Assembly (NCBI RefSeq): GCF_950100655.1
Contig: NZ_CATNLY010000052.1
Location: forward strand, 248,001-312,000
Source of the DNA: Pleomorphomonas sp. T1.2MG-36
GTDB lineage: Bacteria > Pseudomonadota > Alphaproteobacteria > Rhizobiales > Pleomorphomonadaceae
Length of the DNA: 64,000 nt
Reading direction: 5' to 3'
Positions 8,879-16,643 of the stretch are shown in pieces (positions within the stretch are counted from its first letter, which is position 1; each line of letters begins with the position of its first letter). Made by a program: the position numbers and the translations under genes. The notes under the pieces were generated by a model, which saw only the letters and a list, made by a program, of their open reading frames with translations, did not search any database and was not told where the DNA came from.

Positions 8879-9192
8879 TGGGACGGCTCACCAACGAGCG
8901 AAAATACCGCTACAAGCTGCATCTCACCTCGGAACAGACCGAGGTGGCGCGGCCGAGCATTCTCATCAATCGTCTGAAGCTCCTGGAAGCCGACTCGACC
9001 ACTTCGCCTGAGATCAGCACGCTCGCCGACTTCTCCCGCGAACACGTGCAGATGAGCGAGAAGGATCGCTACATCCTGGCCTTCTCGCTGACCACGGCGC
9101 GCCAGCTTCTCGGAGGGGCGACCCAGGTGTCGTCGCGGTTCGAGGAACTCAGGGCCTGTCTTGATGAGCTCAGCCGCGACATGACGGCCTGA
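8878..9192 (+). CDS. Small protein translationally coupled to the MFS pump
   Basis: A 104-residue basic-then-acidic protein that I do not recognise. It begins MGRLTNERKYRYK and has no membrane segment. The middle contains ILINRLKLLEADS and the end has ETTARQLL-like helical stretches with many charged residues, so a small soluble helical protein is likely. Its ATG overlaps the MFS stop, and a strong hairpin follows its own stop, so it is the last gene of the efflux operon. A role in pump control or in binding the cytoplasmic loops is possible but is only inferred from position. Confidence 0.7.
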   Translation: MGRLTNERKYRYKLHLTSEQTEVARPSILINRLKLLEADSTTSPEISTLADFSREHVQMSEKDRYILAFSLTTARQLLGGATQVSSRFEELRACLDELSRDMTA

Positions 9193-9200
9193 GCGCGACC

Positions 9201-9225
9201 GGCCCGGAGCGCAACGATCCGGGCC
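9201..9225. terminator. Hairpin between convergent genes
   Basis: GGCCCGGA and TCCGGGCC form a perfect 8-bp stem around a 9-base loop, 8 bases after the stop of the efflux operon and 24 before the stop of the convergent small gene. There is no U-run, so it may act as a bidirectional or Rho-assisted terminator. Confidence 0.6.
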
Positions 9226-9249
9226 GCATCCAGTCGCGGGGGGAATCGG

Positions 9250-9435
9250 TCATTTCTTCTGGTTGATCTGCGGGCGCTCTTCGAGCGGCAGCGGCGTCGG
9301 GTCGATCGGCTTGCCGGCCGCGGCTCGCCGTCCGGCTTCGTCGTCCTGCCGCTTCAGCTCGCGGTCGACGATGTCGCGCGCGCCTTCCACCGGGTCCTGC
9401 TCGCGATGCTCGGTGTTCTTGCCGTTGTCGTTCAT
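9250..9435 (-). CDS. Conserved small hydrophilic protein (61 aa)
   Basis: The product starts MNDNGKNTEHREQDPVEGAR and ends in ERPQINQKK. It is very hydrophilic, has no membrane segment, and carries a central DIVDRELKRQ helix followed by a Pro-rich stretch (IDPTPLPLEERP). A near-perfect AAGGAGG ribosome site precedes the ATG at 9435, which is the best evidence that it is real and that longer upstream extensions are not. Similar tiny proteins occur in Rhizobiales; no function is known to me. Confidence 0.7.
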   Translation of the reverse strand: MNDNGKNTEHREQDPVEGARDIVDRELKRQDDEAGRRAAAGKPIDPTPLPLEERPQINQKK

Positions 9436-9631
9436 GACGGCCTCCTTGGGAATGCCGGGGGAGTGTCTGGAGCGGACCGGCATCGCCGGCCGCGCGAGGT
9501 CAACCGGCCGTATGGCCGATTGTTCCCGCCGGCACCCGCCCGGCCTTTCGGGAACATCGTCGCCCGCGCAGGGTTTCCTCCCGACACGCTCGCCGGCTGG
9601 CCGGCCGGGCAGGAGAACCGAGGAGGTTTCC

Positions 9632-10432
9632 ATGGGCCAGATGTATCCCGACCGCGGCATCGCGGTGATCACCGGCGCCTCGACCGGCATCGGTTTCGAA
9701 CTCGCCCGTTGCGCTGCCGCCGACGGCTATGACCTCGTCATCGCTGCCGACGAACCGGAAATCCATGATGCCGCCGATCTTCTCGGCGAGTATGGCGTCT
9801 CCATTCGTGCGGTCGAGGCGGATCTCTCGACGCCCGAGGGCATCGCCCGGCTGGTCGACGTCATCTCGGACGACGGCCGTCCGGTGGAGCTGCTGATGGC
9901 CAACGCCGGACGCGGCCTCGGCCATGGCTTCCTCGACCAGTCGTTCGACGACATCCGCCGGGTGGTGGAGACCAACGTCATGGGCACGCTGGACCTCGTC
10001 CACCGGGTCGGCCGGCAGATGCGCGAGCAGGGCTTCGGCCGCATCCTGTTCACCGGCTCGATCGCCGGCTACATGCCGGGCGCCTTCCAGGCGGTCTACA
10101 ACGGCACCAAGGCCTTCGTGGACAGCTTCGCCTACGCGCTGCGCGAGGAGCTGACCGACACCGGCGTCCACGTGACGGTGCTGATGCCTGGGCCGACGGA
10201 GACCGAGTTCTTCGAGCGCGCCAACCTCATGGACACCGAGATGGGCCAGGGCGAGAAGGACGACGCGGGCTATGTGGCGCACGCCGGCTACCGGGCGTTG
10301 ATGGCGGGCGAGGCCGACATCGTCACCGGCTGGAGCAACAAGCTGCAGACGGCGATGGCCGGCTTCATGTCGCCGGAAACTTTGGCCCGCCGCCATCGCA
10401 AGCTGGCCGAGCCGGGGTCGGGCTTAAGCTGA
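9632..10432 (+). CDS. Short-chain dehydrogenase/reductase (SDR)
   Basis: A 266-residue classical SDR using NAD(H) or NADP(H). The cofactor glycine motif is TGASTGIG near residue 15, followed by NAG (ANAGRG), the catalytic Ser in FTGSIAG and the YxxxK pair in YNGTKAF. PGPTETEFFERA is the usual segment after the active site. The ribosome site AGGAGG lies 6 bases before ATG 9632. Its substrate is not evident. It lies next to the RpoE-controlled lipid cluster and an SDR is part of comparable clusters in Rhodobacter, but I found no RpoE-type promoter in front of this one. Confidence 0.9.
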   Translation: MGQMYPDRGIAVITGASTGIGFELARCAAADGYDLVIAADEPEIHDAADLLGEYGVSIRAVEADLSTPEGIARLVDVISDDGRPVELLMANAGRGLGHGFLDQSFDDIRRVVETNVMGTLDLVHRVGRQMREQGFGRILFTGSIAGYMPGAFQAVYNGTKAFVDSFAYALREELTDTGVHVTVLMPGPTETEFFERANLMDTEMGQGEKDDAGYVAHAGYRALMAGEADIVTGWSNKLQTAMAGFMSPETLARRHRKLAEPGSGLS

Positions 10433-10441
10433 AACCGCATA

Positions 10442-10471
10442 TGATCTGAAGCGCGACCTCGAACGTATCAA
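10442..10471 (+). promoter_or_regulatory. Predicted RpoE (ECF11) promoter of the DUF2177 gene
   Basis: TGATCT at 10442-10447 and TATCAA at 10466-10471 are separated by exactly 18 bases. This is the same spacing as in the two sites between rpoE and the FAD oxidoreductase gene. The site lies 22 bases before the ATG of the DUF2177 gene. Confidence 0.6.
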
Positions 10472-10493
10472 GGCGGACACAACGGAGGTCGTC

Positions 10494-10898
10494 ATGCACG
10501 CCATCGCCATCTACGCATCCGGATTGATCAGCTTTCTCGTTCTCGACGCCATCTGGCTCGGCGCCATGGTGCCGCGCCTCTACAAGCCGGCCATGGGCGA
10601 CCTCGTCGCCGATCCCTTCCAGCCGTTGCCGGCGGCGATCTTCTATCTGATCTACGCCGGAGGTCTCGCCTATTTCGCCATCCAGCCGGCGCTGGCCTCG
10701 GGCAAGTGGTCGACGGCGCTCATCGCCGGCGCGGCGCTGGGCTTCGTCGCCTATTCCACCTACGACCTCACCAATCAGGCGACGCTGCGCGGCTGGCCTC
10801 TGACGGTGACCCTCGTCGACATCGCCTGGGGAACCATCGCCAGCGGCCTTGCCGCCACCATCAGCTATCTGGCGCTGTCGCGCTGGCTGTCGGCCTGA
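10494..10898 (+). CDS. DUF2177 family membrane protein
   Basis: A 134-residue integral membrane protein with four predicted helices. DUF2177 signatures are FLVLDAIWLGAM in the first helix and YDLTNQATLRGWP between the third and fourth, followed by DIAWGT. The ribosome site is GGAGG before ATG 10494. The biochemical role is unknown; genes of this family recur beside rpoE-chrR and CFA-synthase-like genes, so a role in membrane lipid stress is likely. Its last 34 bases are antisense to the 3' end of the DUF1295 gene. Confidence 0.88.
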   Translation: MHAIAIYASGLISFLVLDAIWLGAMVPRLYKPAMGDLVADPFQPLPAAIFYLIYAGGLAYFAIQPALASGKWSTALIAGAALGFVAYSTYDLTNQATLRGWPLTVTLVDIAWGTIASGLAATISYLALSRWLSA

Positions 10899-11674
10899 TC
10901 GGATCTCGGCGGCCGGGGAAAGAAGGCCGGGACGCGCCGCTGATAGGCGCGGAACGCCTCGCCCCGGCTTTCCACCATGTGGCGCTCAAGCGGCGGAATG
11001 CCTGACACGTGGACCAGCAGCCAGTAGATGGAGACCGGCGCGACCAGAACCAGCGCGGTCCGCCAGTCGAAGCCGGAGAGGCCGAGGACCGCGAGGCCGA
11101 CCCAGAACAGCCACTCGAAGAAATAGTTCGGGTGGCGCGACCAGCCCCATAGACCGCGATCGCAGATCTCGCCCGGCCGGTCGTGCCGGAAGGCGGCAAG
11201 CGTGCGGTCGGCGCTCCATTCACCCGCGAGCGCCGCCACGACGATGGCAAGCCCGAGAAGGTCTTGCCAGCCGAGCGGACCGGGCCGGGACGCGGCGGCG
11301 GCCGCCGAGATCGCCAGAAGCCAGCCGGCGATGGCCTGCATTTGCAGGAACATGAACAGCTTGCGCGGCGCCGCGTCGCCCCACTCGCGACGGAGCGCGG
11401 CGTAACGCGGATCGTCGGCGCCGCCGCCCTTGAGCGTGCGGGTGACGAGATGACGGCCGAGCCGGACGGCCCAAACCGCGACCAGCGCCGCGACGATGAG
11501 CGGCCGTTCGACCGGGACGGACAGCGTGAGGATCAGCGCCAGAGTGGCGACGCCGGTCGACAGCGCCCAGATGCCGTCGATGAAACCCGACCGGCGCGTG
11601 CGCTCGGCGATGACGGCCGCCGCCCCCATCGCCACCACCAGGATCAACAGGGAGAGGACGGCGCCGTTCAGCAT
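10865..11674 (-). CDS. DUF1295 family membrane protein (steroid 5-alpha-reductase-like fold)
   Basis: A 269-residue protein with about six or seven membrane helices. The C-terminal LWGWSRHPNYFFEW motif is the hallmark of DUF1295 and related isoprenylcysteine methyltransferase or steroid reductase folds, in which the His and Asn-Tyr bind cofactor. The start codon is 2 bases after the chrR stop, so it is the third gene of the rpoE-chrR operon. It is probably an NADPH- or SAM-dependent lipid-modifying enzyme; the substrate is unknown. The tail PPRSDQADSQRDSAR is hydrophilic and encoded in the region that overlaps the DUF2177 gene. Confidence 0.88.
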   Translation of the reverse strand: MLNGAVLSLLILVVAMGAAAVIAERTRRSGFIDGIWALSTGVATLALILTLSVPVERPLIVAALVAVWAVRLGRHLVTRTLKGGGADDPRYAALRREWGDAAPRKLFMFLQMQAIAGWLLAISAAAAASRPGPLGWQDLLGLAIVVAALAGEWSADRTLAAFRHDRPGEICDRGLWGWSRHPNYFFEWLFWVGLAVLGLSGFDWRTALVLVAPVSIYWLLVHVSGIPPLERHMVESRGEAFRAYQRRVPAFFPRPPRSDQADSQRDSAR

Positions 11675-11676
11675 GG

Positions 11677-12327
11677 CTAGAGACCTATGAGTGGGCTGAC
11701 GAGGCGGCCGATCAGGCCGTGCGGCCGGAGCCGCCCCTCGATGGAGGCGAGGCAGATGCAGGTCTCCTCGCCGGTGACGACGGGCGTGTGGTGCGTGTCG
11801 TCGTCCTCCTCGGCAAGGTCGCCGACGGCGCAGCGCCCGTGCTCGTCCTCGAAGGCGCCTTGCAGCACCAGCGTCAGTTCCTCGCCGGAGTGGCCGTGGG
11901 TGGGCATGCGTCGGTTGGCGGCGATCTTCAGAAGCACCAGCTGGGTCGTACGGTCCTCCGGTACGTCGAGGCGGGCGTAGGCCATGCCCGGCCCCATCCA
12001 GCGCCAGCCGGACGTCGCCCGGTCGGCGATCGGGGCGGGCAGGCGGATGCCGAGGTCGCGCGCCGGGCGTCGCGCCGGGGATGGCGCGGCGACGGGACGC
12101 TTTTCGTCGAGGCGGGCCAGCGTCCGCTCGAACAGGCGGGCGTCGAGTTCGGACGGCGACTGGCGTTCGAGGAGCACGCCGGCCACCGCCAGCATGTCGC
12201 GATGGCTGGCGGCGCAGTCGTCGCAGAGGGCGAGGTGGCTTTCCACCACCAGCGCGGCGGCGGGCGACAGCGTTCCGGCCACGTAGCGGGCCATGAGTTC
12301 GGGGCTTGGGTGGCGGCTCATGGTCAT
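11677..12327 (-). CDS. chrR: ChrR-type zinc anti-sigma factor
   Basis: Binds and silences RpoE until singlet oxygen or organic peroxide triggers its turnover. In this 216-residue protein the anti-sigma zinc ligands are His6, His31, Cys35 and Cys38 (HLALCDDC), which are the same positions as in Rhodobacter sphaeroides ChrR. The C-terminal cupin keeps His144, His146, Glu150 (HGHSGEE) and His180, offset by three from the Rhodobacter cupin ligands as I recall them. The ATG at 12327 overlaps the rpoE stop (ATGA), and the match of His6 supports that start. Confidence 0.93.
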   Translation of the reverse strand: MTMSRHPSPELMARYVAGTLSPAAALVVESHLALCDDCAASHRDMLAVAGVLLERQSPSELDARLFERTLARLDEKRPVAAPSPARRPARDLGIRLPAPIADRATSGWRWMGPGMAYARLDVPEDRTTQLVLLKIAANRRMPTHGHSGEELTLVLQGAFEDEHGRCAVGDLAEEDDDTHHTPVVTGEETCICLASIEGRLRPHGLIGRLVSPLIGL

Positions 12328-12962
12328 GACGTTTCGTCGAGCAGGTGGCGCAGGCGGTTCATGGCGAGGCGGACGCGCGACTTGACGGTGCCGAGCGGTA
12401 TGCCGAGCGCTCTCGCGATTTCGGTCTGCGGCGATTGGGAAAAGAAGGACAGGGCGATCACCTCGGCCTGTTCGGCCGGCAGGTGCTGGAGGGCGCGGCG
12501 GACCCGCGTTTCCTCCTCGCGGGTGATGATCTCGCCCTCGGCCGACGGGCTGGGGTCGATCTCGCTCACCGGCTCGTCGTCCTGAAGGCGGCGGGCCAGC
12601 CGGCGGCGGCGGTCGATGCCGAGGTTGCGGCAGATGGTGAAGATCCAGGTGGAGACGGCGCCGGCCTCGGCGTCGAACAGCCCGGCCTTGCGCCAGACGG
12701 CCAGCATGGTGTCCTGGATCAGGTCGTCGCAGTCGCTGGCGCCGAAGCCCTGGCGGACGAGAAAGGTCTTGAGACGGGGCGCGTAGAAGGCGAACAGCCG
12801 GGCAAAGGCCTGCCGGTCGCCGTCGCGGGCGATGGCCGCGACAAGGCGCGCCGCCTCCCTGCCATCGAGCGGTTCAAGCGTCGCATCGGCCGGTCTCACG
12901 GAACTGACCGTCCGTTCGGCAGTTGCTGTGAGGAGAAAAGAGTTCGCCCGTTCACGTCTCAT
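12324..12962 (-). CDS. rpoE: ECF11 sigma factor RpoE (singlet oxygen response)
   Basis: A group 4 sigma factor with only regions 2 and 4. Region 2 shows AFARLFAFYAPRLK and the DLIQDTMLAVWRKA core, followed by STWIFTICRNLGIDRRRR for -10 recognition. Region 4 has LPAEQAEVIALSFF and GIPLGTVKSRVRLAMNRLR. The adjacent chrR defines it as the ECF11 type. ATG 12962 is only 5 bases downstream of the predicted -10 on the same strand, so the transcript would be almost leaderless; a GTG at 12899 is an in-frame alternative, and the first 21 residues have no sigma similarity. Confidence 0.92.
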   Translation of the reverse strand: MRRERANSFLLTATAERTVSSVRPADATLEPLDGREAARLVAAIARDGDRQAFARLFAFYAPRLKTFLVRQGFGASDCDDLIQDTMLAVWRKAGLFDAEAGAVSTWIFTICRNLGIDRRRRLARRLQDDEPVSEIDPSPSAEGEIITREEETRVRRALQHLPAEQAEVIALSFFSQSPQTEIARALGIPLGTVKSRVRLAMNRLRHLLDETS

Positions 12963-12966
12963 GCCT

Positions 12967-12996
12967 CTTCTACGCTTGCCCCGGACCGACGGATCA
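12967..12996 (-). promoter_or_regulatory. Predicted autoregulated RpoE promoter of rpoE-chrR
   Basis: Read on the minus strand, TGATCC (12996-12991) is followed after exactly 18 bases by TAGAAG (12972-12967). TGATCC is the known -35 hallmark of Rhodobacter RpoE promoters. The layout mirrors the divergent site at 13040-13069. Confidence 0.72.
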
Positions 12997-13039
12997 CCGG
13001 GGCGCCACCGAATTACGACCAAAATCGCTGACCGACCGG

Positions 13040-13069
13040 TGATCCTTTACGGGAGGACCATCGTAGAAT
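13040..13069 (+). promoter_or_regulatory. Predicted RpoE promoter of the fatty acid modification operon
   Basis: TGATCC at 13040-13045, 18 bases, then TAGAAT at 13064-13069. An in-frame ATG at 13068 lies inside this -10, so translation must begin at 13107 if the promoter is real. Confidence 0.75.
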
Positions 13070-13106
13070 GGAACGTACAGCAATTTCAGCGGCAAGCGGA
13101 GTTCAC

Positions 13107-14447
13107 ATGAGCGAGGCGACCAAGGAAGCCGACAAGCGGTTGGAGATCGCGGTGATCGGGTCGGGCATCTCCGGCCTGTCGGCGGCCTGGCTGCTGTCGA
13201 GCCGCCACGACGTGACCCTCTACGAGACCGACCGGCGGCTCGGCGGCCACAGCAACACCGTGCTGGCGCCGACGAGTGGCGCGTCGATCCCCGTCGACAC
13301 CGGCTTCATCGTCTACAACGAGACGACTTATCCCAACCTCACGGCGCTGTTCGCCCATCTCGGCGTCGCGACCGAGGCGACCGAGATGTCTTTCGCCGTG
13401 TCGATGGATGGCGGGCGCCTCGAATATGCCGGTTCCAATCTTGCCGGCCTGCTGGCCCAGCCGTCCAATCTGGCGCGGCCGCGCTTCTACGCCATGATGG
13501 CCGACCTCCTGCGCTTCTACCGGCAGGCGCCACGCGACCTCGGCCGGCTCGAGGGTGTGACGCTCGCCGACTATCTCGACGACAACCGCTACGGCCGCGC
13601 CTTCCGCGAGGATCACCTCTACCCGATGGCGGCGGCCATCTGGTCGACGCCGGCCACCGAGGTGGGCGCCTATCCGGCCGAGGCCTTCATCCGCTTTTGC
13701 GACAACCACGGCCTCCTGCAGCTCAGCGGCCGGCCGCTGTGGCGCACGGTGAAGGGCGGCAGCCGCTCCTATGTCGCCCGACTCGCCGAACCGCTGGCGG
13801 CGGGCGTGATGATCGGCCGCTGCGTCAAGATCGTCGAACGGTCGGCGGCCGGCGTGGTGATCGAGGACGGCCTCAGCCAGCGCCGGTTCGACAAGGTGCT
13901 GGTCGCCTGCCATGCCGATCAGGCGCTCGAGGTGATCAAGGCGCCGACCGATGCGGAGCGCCACCTGCTCGGCGCCTTCCGCTACAGCCGCAACCACGCG
14001 GTGCTGCACGGCGACGAGCGGCTGATGCCCCGGCGGCGGAAGGCCTGGGCTGCCTGGAACTATCTCGCCACCCGCGACCGGTCGTCCGGCCCGTCGGTCA
14101 CCTACTGGATGAACCGGCTGCAGCACCTCGACCCGTCGGTGCCGCTGTTCGTGACGCTGAATCCGCTCGTCGAGCCGCGTCTCGACCGCGTCTACAGCCA
14201 TTTCACCTACGAGCATCCGCTGTTCGACCAGCCGGCCATCGAGGCGCAGCGGCAGCTCTGGAGCCTTCAGGGCGTCGGCAACGTCTGGTTCGCCGGTGCC
14301 TATTTCGGGGCCGGCTTCCACGAGGACGGCCTGCAGGCCGGGCTCGCCGCCGCCGAGGCGATGGGTCGGGTGCGCCGGCCGTGGTCGGTTGCCAATGAAT
14401 CCGGCCGCATCCATCTCGGTCCGGACGTCTGGGGCAAGGCCGAATGA
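13107..14447 (+). CDS. FAD/NAD(P)-dependent oxidoreductase, possible UfaD-like fatty acid desaturase
   Basis: A 446-residue flavoprotein of the amine oxidase/phytoene desaturase fold. The FAD dinucleotide motif is [15 protein letters not shown], followed by [13 protein letters not shown], and the C-terminal FAD-binding segment is [21 protein letters not shown]. In Rhodobacter a related enzyme acts with a methyltransferase in furan fatty acid synthesis (UfaD in the published work, from memory), and the gene order here with DUF1365 and a CFA-synthase homologue fits. ATG 13107 is preceded by GCGGAG. Its stop overlaps the next start (ATGA), so the three genes form one operon from the RpoE-type promoter. 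Confidence 0.85.
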   Translation: MSEATKEADKRLEIAVIGSGISGLSAAWLLSSRHDVTLYETDRRLGGHSNTVLAPTSGASIPVDTGFIVYNETTYPNLTALFAHLGVATEATEMSFAVSMDGGRLEYAGSNLAGLLAQPSNLARPRFYAMMADLLRFYRQAPRDLGRLEGVTLADYLDDNRYGRAFREDHLYPMAAAIWSTPATEVGAYPAEAFIRFCDNHGLLQLSGRPLWRTVKGGSRSYVARLAEPLAAGVMIGRCVKIVERSAAGVVIEDGLSQRRFDKVLVACHADQALEVIKAPTDAERHLLGAFRYSRNHAVLHGDERLMPRRRKAWAAWNYLATRDRSSGPSVTYWMNRLQHLDPSVPLFVTLNPLVEPRLDRVYSHFTYEHPLFDQPAIEAQRQLWSLQGVGNVWFAGAYFGAGFHEDGLQAGLAAAEAMGRVRRPWSVANESGRIHLGPDVWGKAE

Positions 14448-15220
14448 CCCCCGCGCTCTATTCCGGTGACGTTCTGCACCGCCGCCTCAGACCCGCCGGC
14501 CACAGCCTGAAATACGGCATCTACATGCTGCATGCCGATCTCGATCGGCTGGACGAACTCCAGCGGACGAGCCGCTTTCTGTCGGTGAACCGCTGGAACC
14601 TCCTGTCCTTTCACGAGGCGGACCATGGACCGGCGGGCGAGGGCACGCTCGCCTCGCGCATCCGCCGCCTTGCCGGCGAGCGCGGCCTTGCCTGGGACGG
14701 CGCCGAGGTGACGCTGATCGCCATGCCGCGCCTGTTCGGCTTCGTCTTCAACCCGCTCAGCGTCTATTTCTGCCGCAACGCCGACGGCCGCCTCGCCGCC
14801 ATCGTCTACGAGGTGCGCAACACCTTCGGCGGCATGCACCACTACGCCGCCGACGTCGCGGCGGAGACGGTCGGCACCATCCATCAGGCGGCGGAGAAGG
14901 ACTTCTACGTCTCGCCCTTCCTGCCGATGGACATGCGCTACCGCTTCCACGTCAAGCCGCCGGCCGAGCGCTTCACCATCGCCATCGAGGACCACGACCG
15001 CGACGGCCTGATGCTGACGGCCTCGATGTCGCTGACGCGGACAACGCTGTCTGACCGGGCCATTGTCGGCCTTTTCGCCCGCTTCCCGCTGATGACGCTG
15101 AAGGTGGTGGCCGGCATTCACTGGGAGGCACTGAAGCTGTGGCTGAAGCGCATCCCCTTCCATTCCCGCCCCGGTGGCGGCCCCAAGGGCTTCAATCCAA
15201 CGGAAAGGTCTTCCGGATGA
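14444..15220 (+). CDS. DUF1365 family protein
   Basis: A 258-residue protein of DUF1365. Typical blocks are [20 protein letters not shown] near the N-terminus, [15 protein letters not shown], the [13 protein letters not shown] segment and [15 protein letters not shown]. No function is proven; the family nearly always sits between an FAD oxidoreductase and a CFA-synthase-like gene, as here, so it likely belongs to the same fatty acid pathway. It is coupled at both ends through ATGA overlaps. Confidence 0.9.
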   Translation: MTPALYSGDVLHRRLRPAGHSLKYGIYMLHADLDRLDELQRTSRFLSVNRWNLLSFHEADHGPAGEGTLASRIRRLAGERGLAWDGAEVTLIAMPRLFGFVFNPLSVYFCRNADGRLAAIVYEVRNTFGGMHHYAADVAAETVGTIHQAAEKDFYVSPFLPMDMRYRFHVKPPAERFTIAIEDHDRDGLMLTASMSLTRTTLSDRAIVGLFARFPLMTLKVVAGIHWEALKLWLKRIPFHSRPGGGPKGFNPTERSSG

Positions 15221-16452
15221 CGTCGCTGTCGATCTCAACGCTCATCCCCTCGATCGTCGGACTGGCGCTGCCGGCCCGGCTGCGCGTGTCCCTGGTGGAG
15301 CGCATGCTGGGTCATGTGGAGCGCGGGCGCCTGTCGGTGACGCTGCCGGACGGAACGCAGCTTTCCGCCACCGGGCGCGAGCCCGGCGCGGTGGCCGACC
15401 TGCACATCCTGCGCTGGCGGGCGGTGAGCCGGCTTCTGACCGGCGGCGACGTCGGCTTTGCCGAGGCCTATGTCGACGGCGACTGGGACACACCCGATCT
15501 CGTCGCCTTCCTGACCCTCTGCGCCGACAACCTCGACAAGCTGACCGACGTTTCCAAGGCGTCTTTGCCGGTGCGGCTCGCGCAGCGGCTCCTGATGCTG
15601 ATGCGGCGCAACTCGAAGGCGGGCAGCCGCCGCAACATCATGGCCCATTACGACCTCGGCAACGCCTTCTTCGCCGAGTGGTTGGACCGCGAGATGATCT
15701 ACTCCTCGGCACTCTACGAGGAGGGCGACGACCTGGAAGCCGCTCAGCGGCGCAAGCTGCAGCGCATCGCCGCCATGCTCGGCCTCGACGGCGATCCCTC
15801 GGTGTTGGAGATCGGCTGCGGCTGGGGCGGCCTTGCCGCCTATCTCGCCGACGCCGGGGCGCGATCGGTGCGCGGCATCACCCTGTCGCCGGCCCAGCTT
15901 GCCGTGGGCGAGCAGAAGATGCGGGCGCGGGGGATCGACGGGCAGGTGTCGCTGGAGCTCTGCGACTATCGCGACGTCGAGGGACAGTATGACCGCGTCG
16001 TGTCGATCGAGATGTTCGAGGCGGTGGGCGAGGCCTACTGGCGCGGCTATTTCGACAAGCTCCGGCAGGTGCTGAAGCCCGAGGGGCGGGCGGTGTTGCA
16101 GGTGATCACCATCGCCGACGACCGTTTCGAGCACTACCGCATGCACCCCGACATGATCCAGACCATGGTGTTTCCCGGCGGCATGCTGCCGAGCAAGGCG
16201 ATCTTCGCCGAGGTGGCGGCCAAGGCGGGCTTTGCGCTGACCGAAAGCCTCGACTTCGGCCTCTCCTATGCCCGGACGCTCGCCGACTGGCGCCAGCACT
16301 TCGAGGCGGCCTGGCCGAGGATTTCCGAACTCGGCTACTCCGCCGCCTTCAAGCGCCTGTGGTCCTACTACCTCGCCTACTGCGAGGCGGGCTTCCGCAC
16401 GGGCCGCATCGACGTCAGCCTTTACACGCTGGAGCCGGTGGGGAGCTCTTAA
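15217..16452 (+). CDS. CFA-synthase family SAM methyltransferase, possible UfaM-like fatty acid methylase
   Basis: A 411-residue homologue of cyclopropane fatty acyl phospholipid synthase that modifies the double bond of membrane acyl chains using SAM. The SAM motif is [10 protein letters not shown] at about 197. Compared with E. coli Cfa from memory, the Cys ligand of the active-site bicarbonate is Ser164 (IYSSALY) and the His ligand is Ile297 (VITIAD), while Glu268 (EMFEAVG) and the C-terminal Tyr (GLSYART) remain. Loss of two bicarbonate ligands suggests methylation without ring closure. It is the last gene of the RpoE-promoter operon. An upstream ATG at 15139 lies inside DUF1365 and is not used. 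Confidence 0.87.
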   Translation: MTSLSISTLIPSIVGLALPARLRVSLVERMLGHVERGRLSVTLPDGTQLSATGREPGAVADLHILRWRAVSRLLTGGDVGFAEAYVDGDWDTPDLVAFLTLCADNLDKLTDVSKASLPVRLAQRLLMLMRRNSKAGSRRNIMAHYDLGNAFFAEWLDREMIYSSALYEEGDDLEAAQRRKLQRIAAMLGLDGDPSVLEIGCGWGGLAAYLADAGARSVRGITLSPAQLAVGEQKMRARGIDGQVSLELCDYRDVEGQYDRVVSIEMFEAVGEAYWRGYFDKLRQVLKPEGRAVLQVITIADDRFEHYRMHPDMIQTMVFPGGMLPSKAIFAEVAAKAGFALTESLDFGLSYARTLADWRQHFEAAWPRISELGYSAAFKRLWSYYLAYCEAGFRTGRIDVSLYTLEPVGSS

Positions 16453-16506
16453 ACTTGCTGTGCCGATGGCTGTATAGTGAACGCCTACGCAGAGGAGGGC
16501 GACCCT

Positions 16507-16632
16507 GTGCCGATCCATCGCGACGACGAGATGCTTCTACAGGTTCTCGCCGAGCTTCAGCCGCTCGCCGAGGCAGACCAGTTTCCGGAGATCGACGACA
16601 CGCTGCTGCCGGTCGAGGACGTCGATCTTTGA
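16507..16632 (+). CDS. Small acidic ORF (41 aa), unrecognised
   Basis: A GTG-started frame of 41 residues, strongly acidic, with LLQVLAELQPLAEADQ as a possible amphipathic helix and ending DTLLPVEDVDL. GAGGAGGG lies 8 bases upstream, which is a good ribosome site and the main reason to list it. It is 54 bases downstream of the fatty acid operon and convergent with the ParD-like ORF at 16644. It could be an antitoxin-like fragment or a chance ORF. Confidence 0.4.
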   Translation: MPIHRDDEMLLQVLAELQPLAEADQFPEIDDTLLPVEDVDL

Positions 16633-16643
16633 TTCAAGCGTGA

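Noticed and set aside
13068-13106. ATG 13068 as start of the FAD oxidoreductase
   Set aside because: It lies within the predicted -10 of the RpoE promoter, and the 13 extra residues have no similarity to the family.
15217-16452. True cyclopropane fatty acid synthase
   Set aside because: Two bicarbonate ligands appear substituted, and the gene neighbours fit a methylated/furan fatty acid pathway better. The call is kept as CFA-synthase family.
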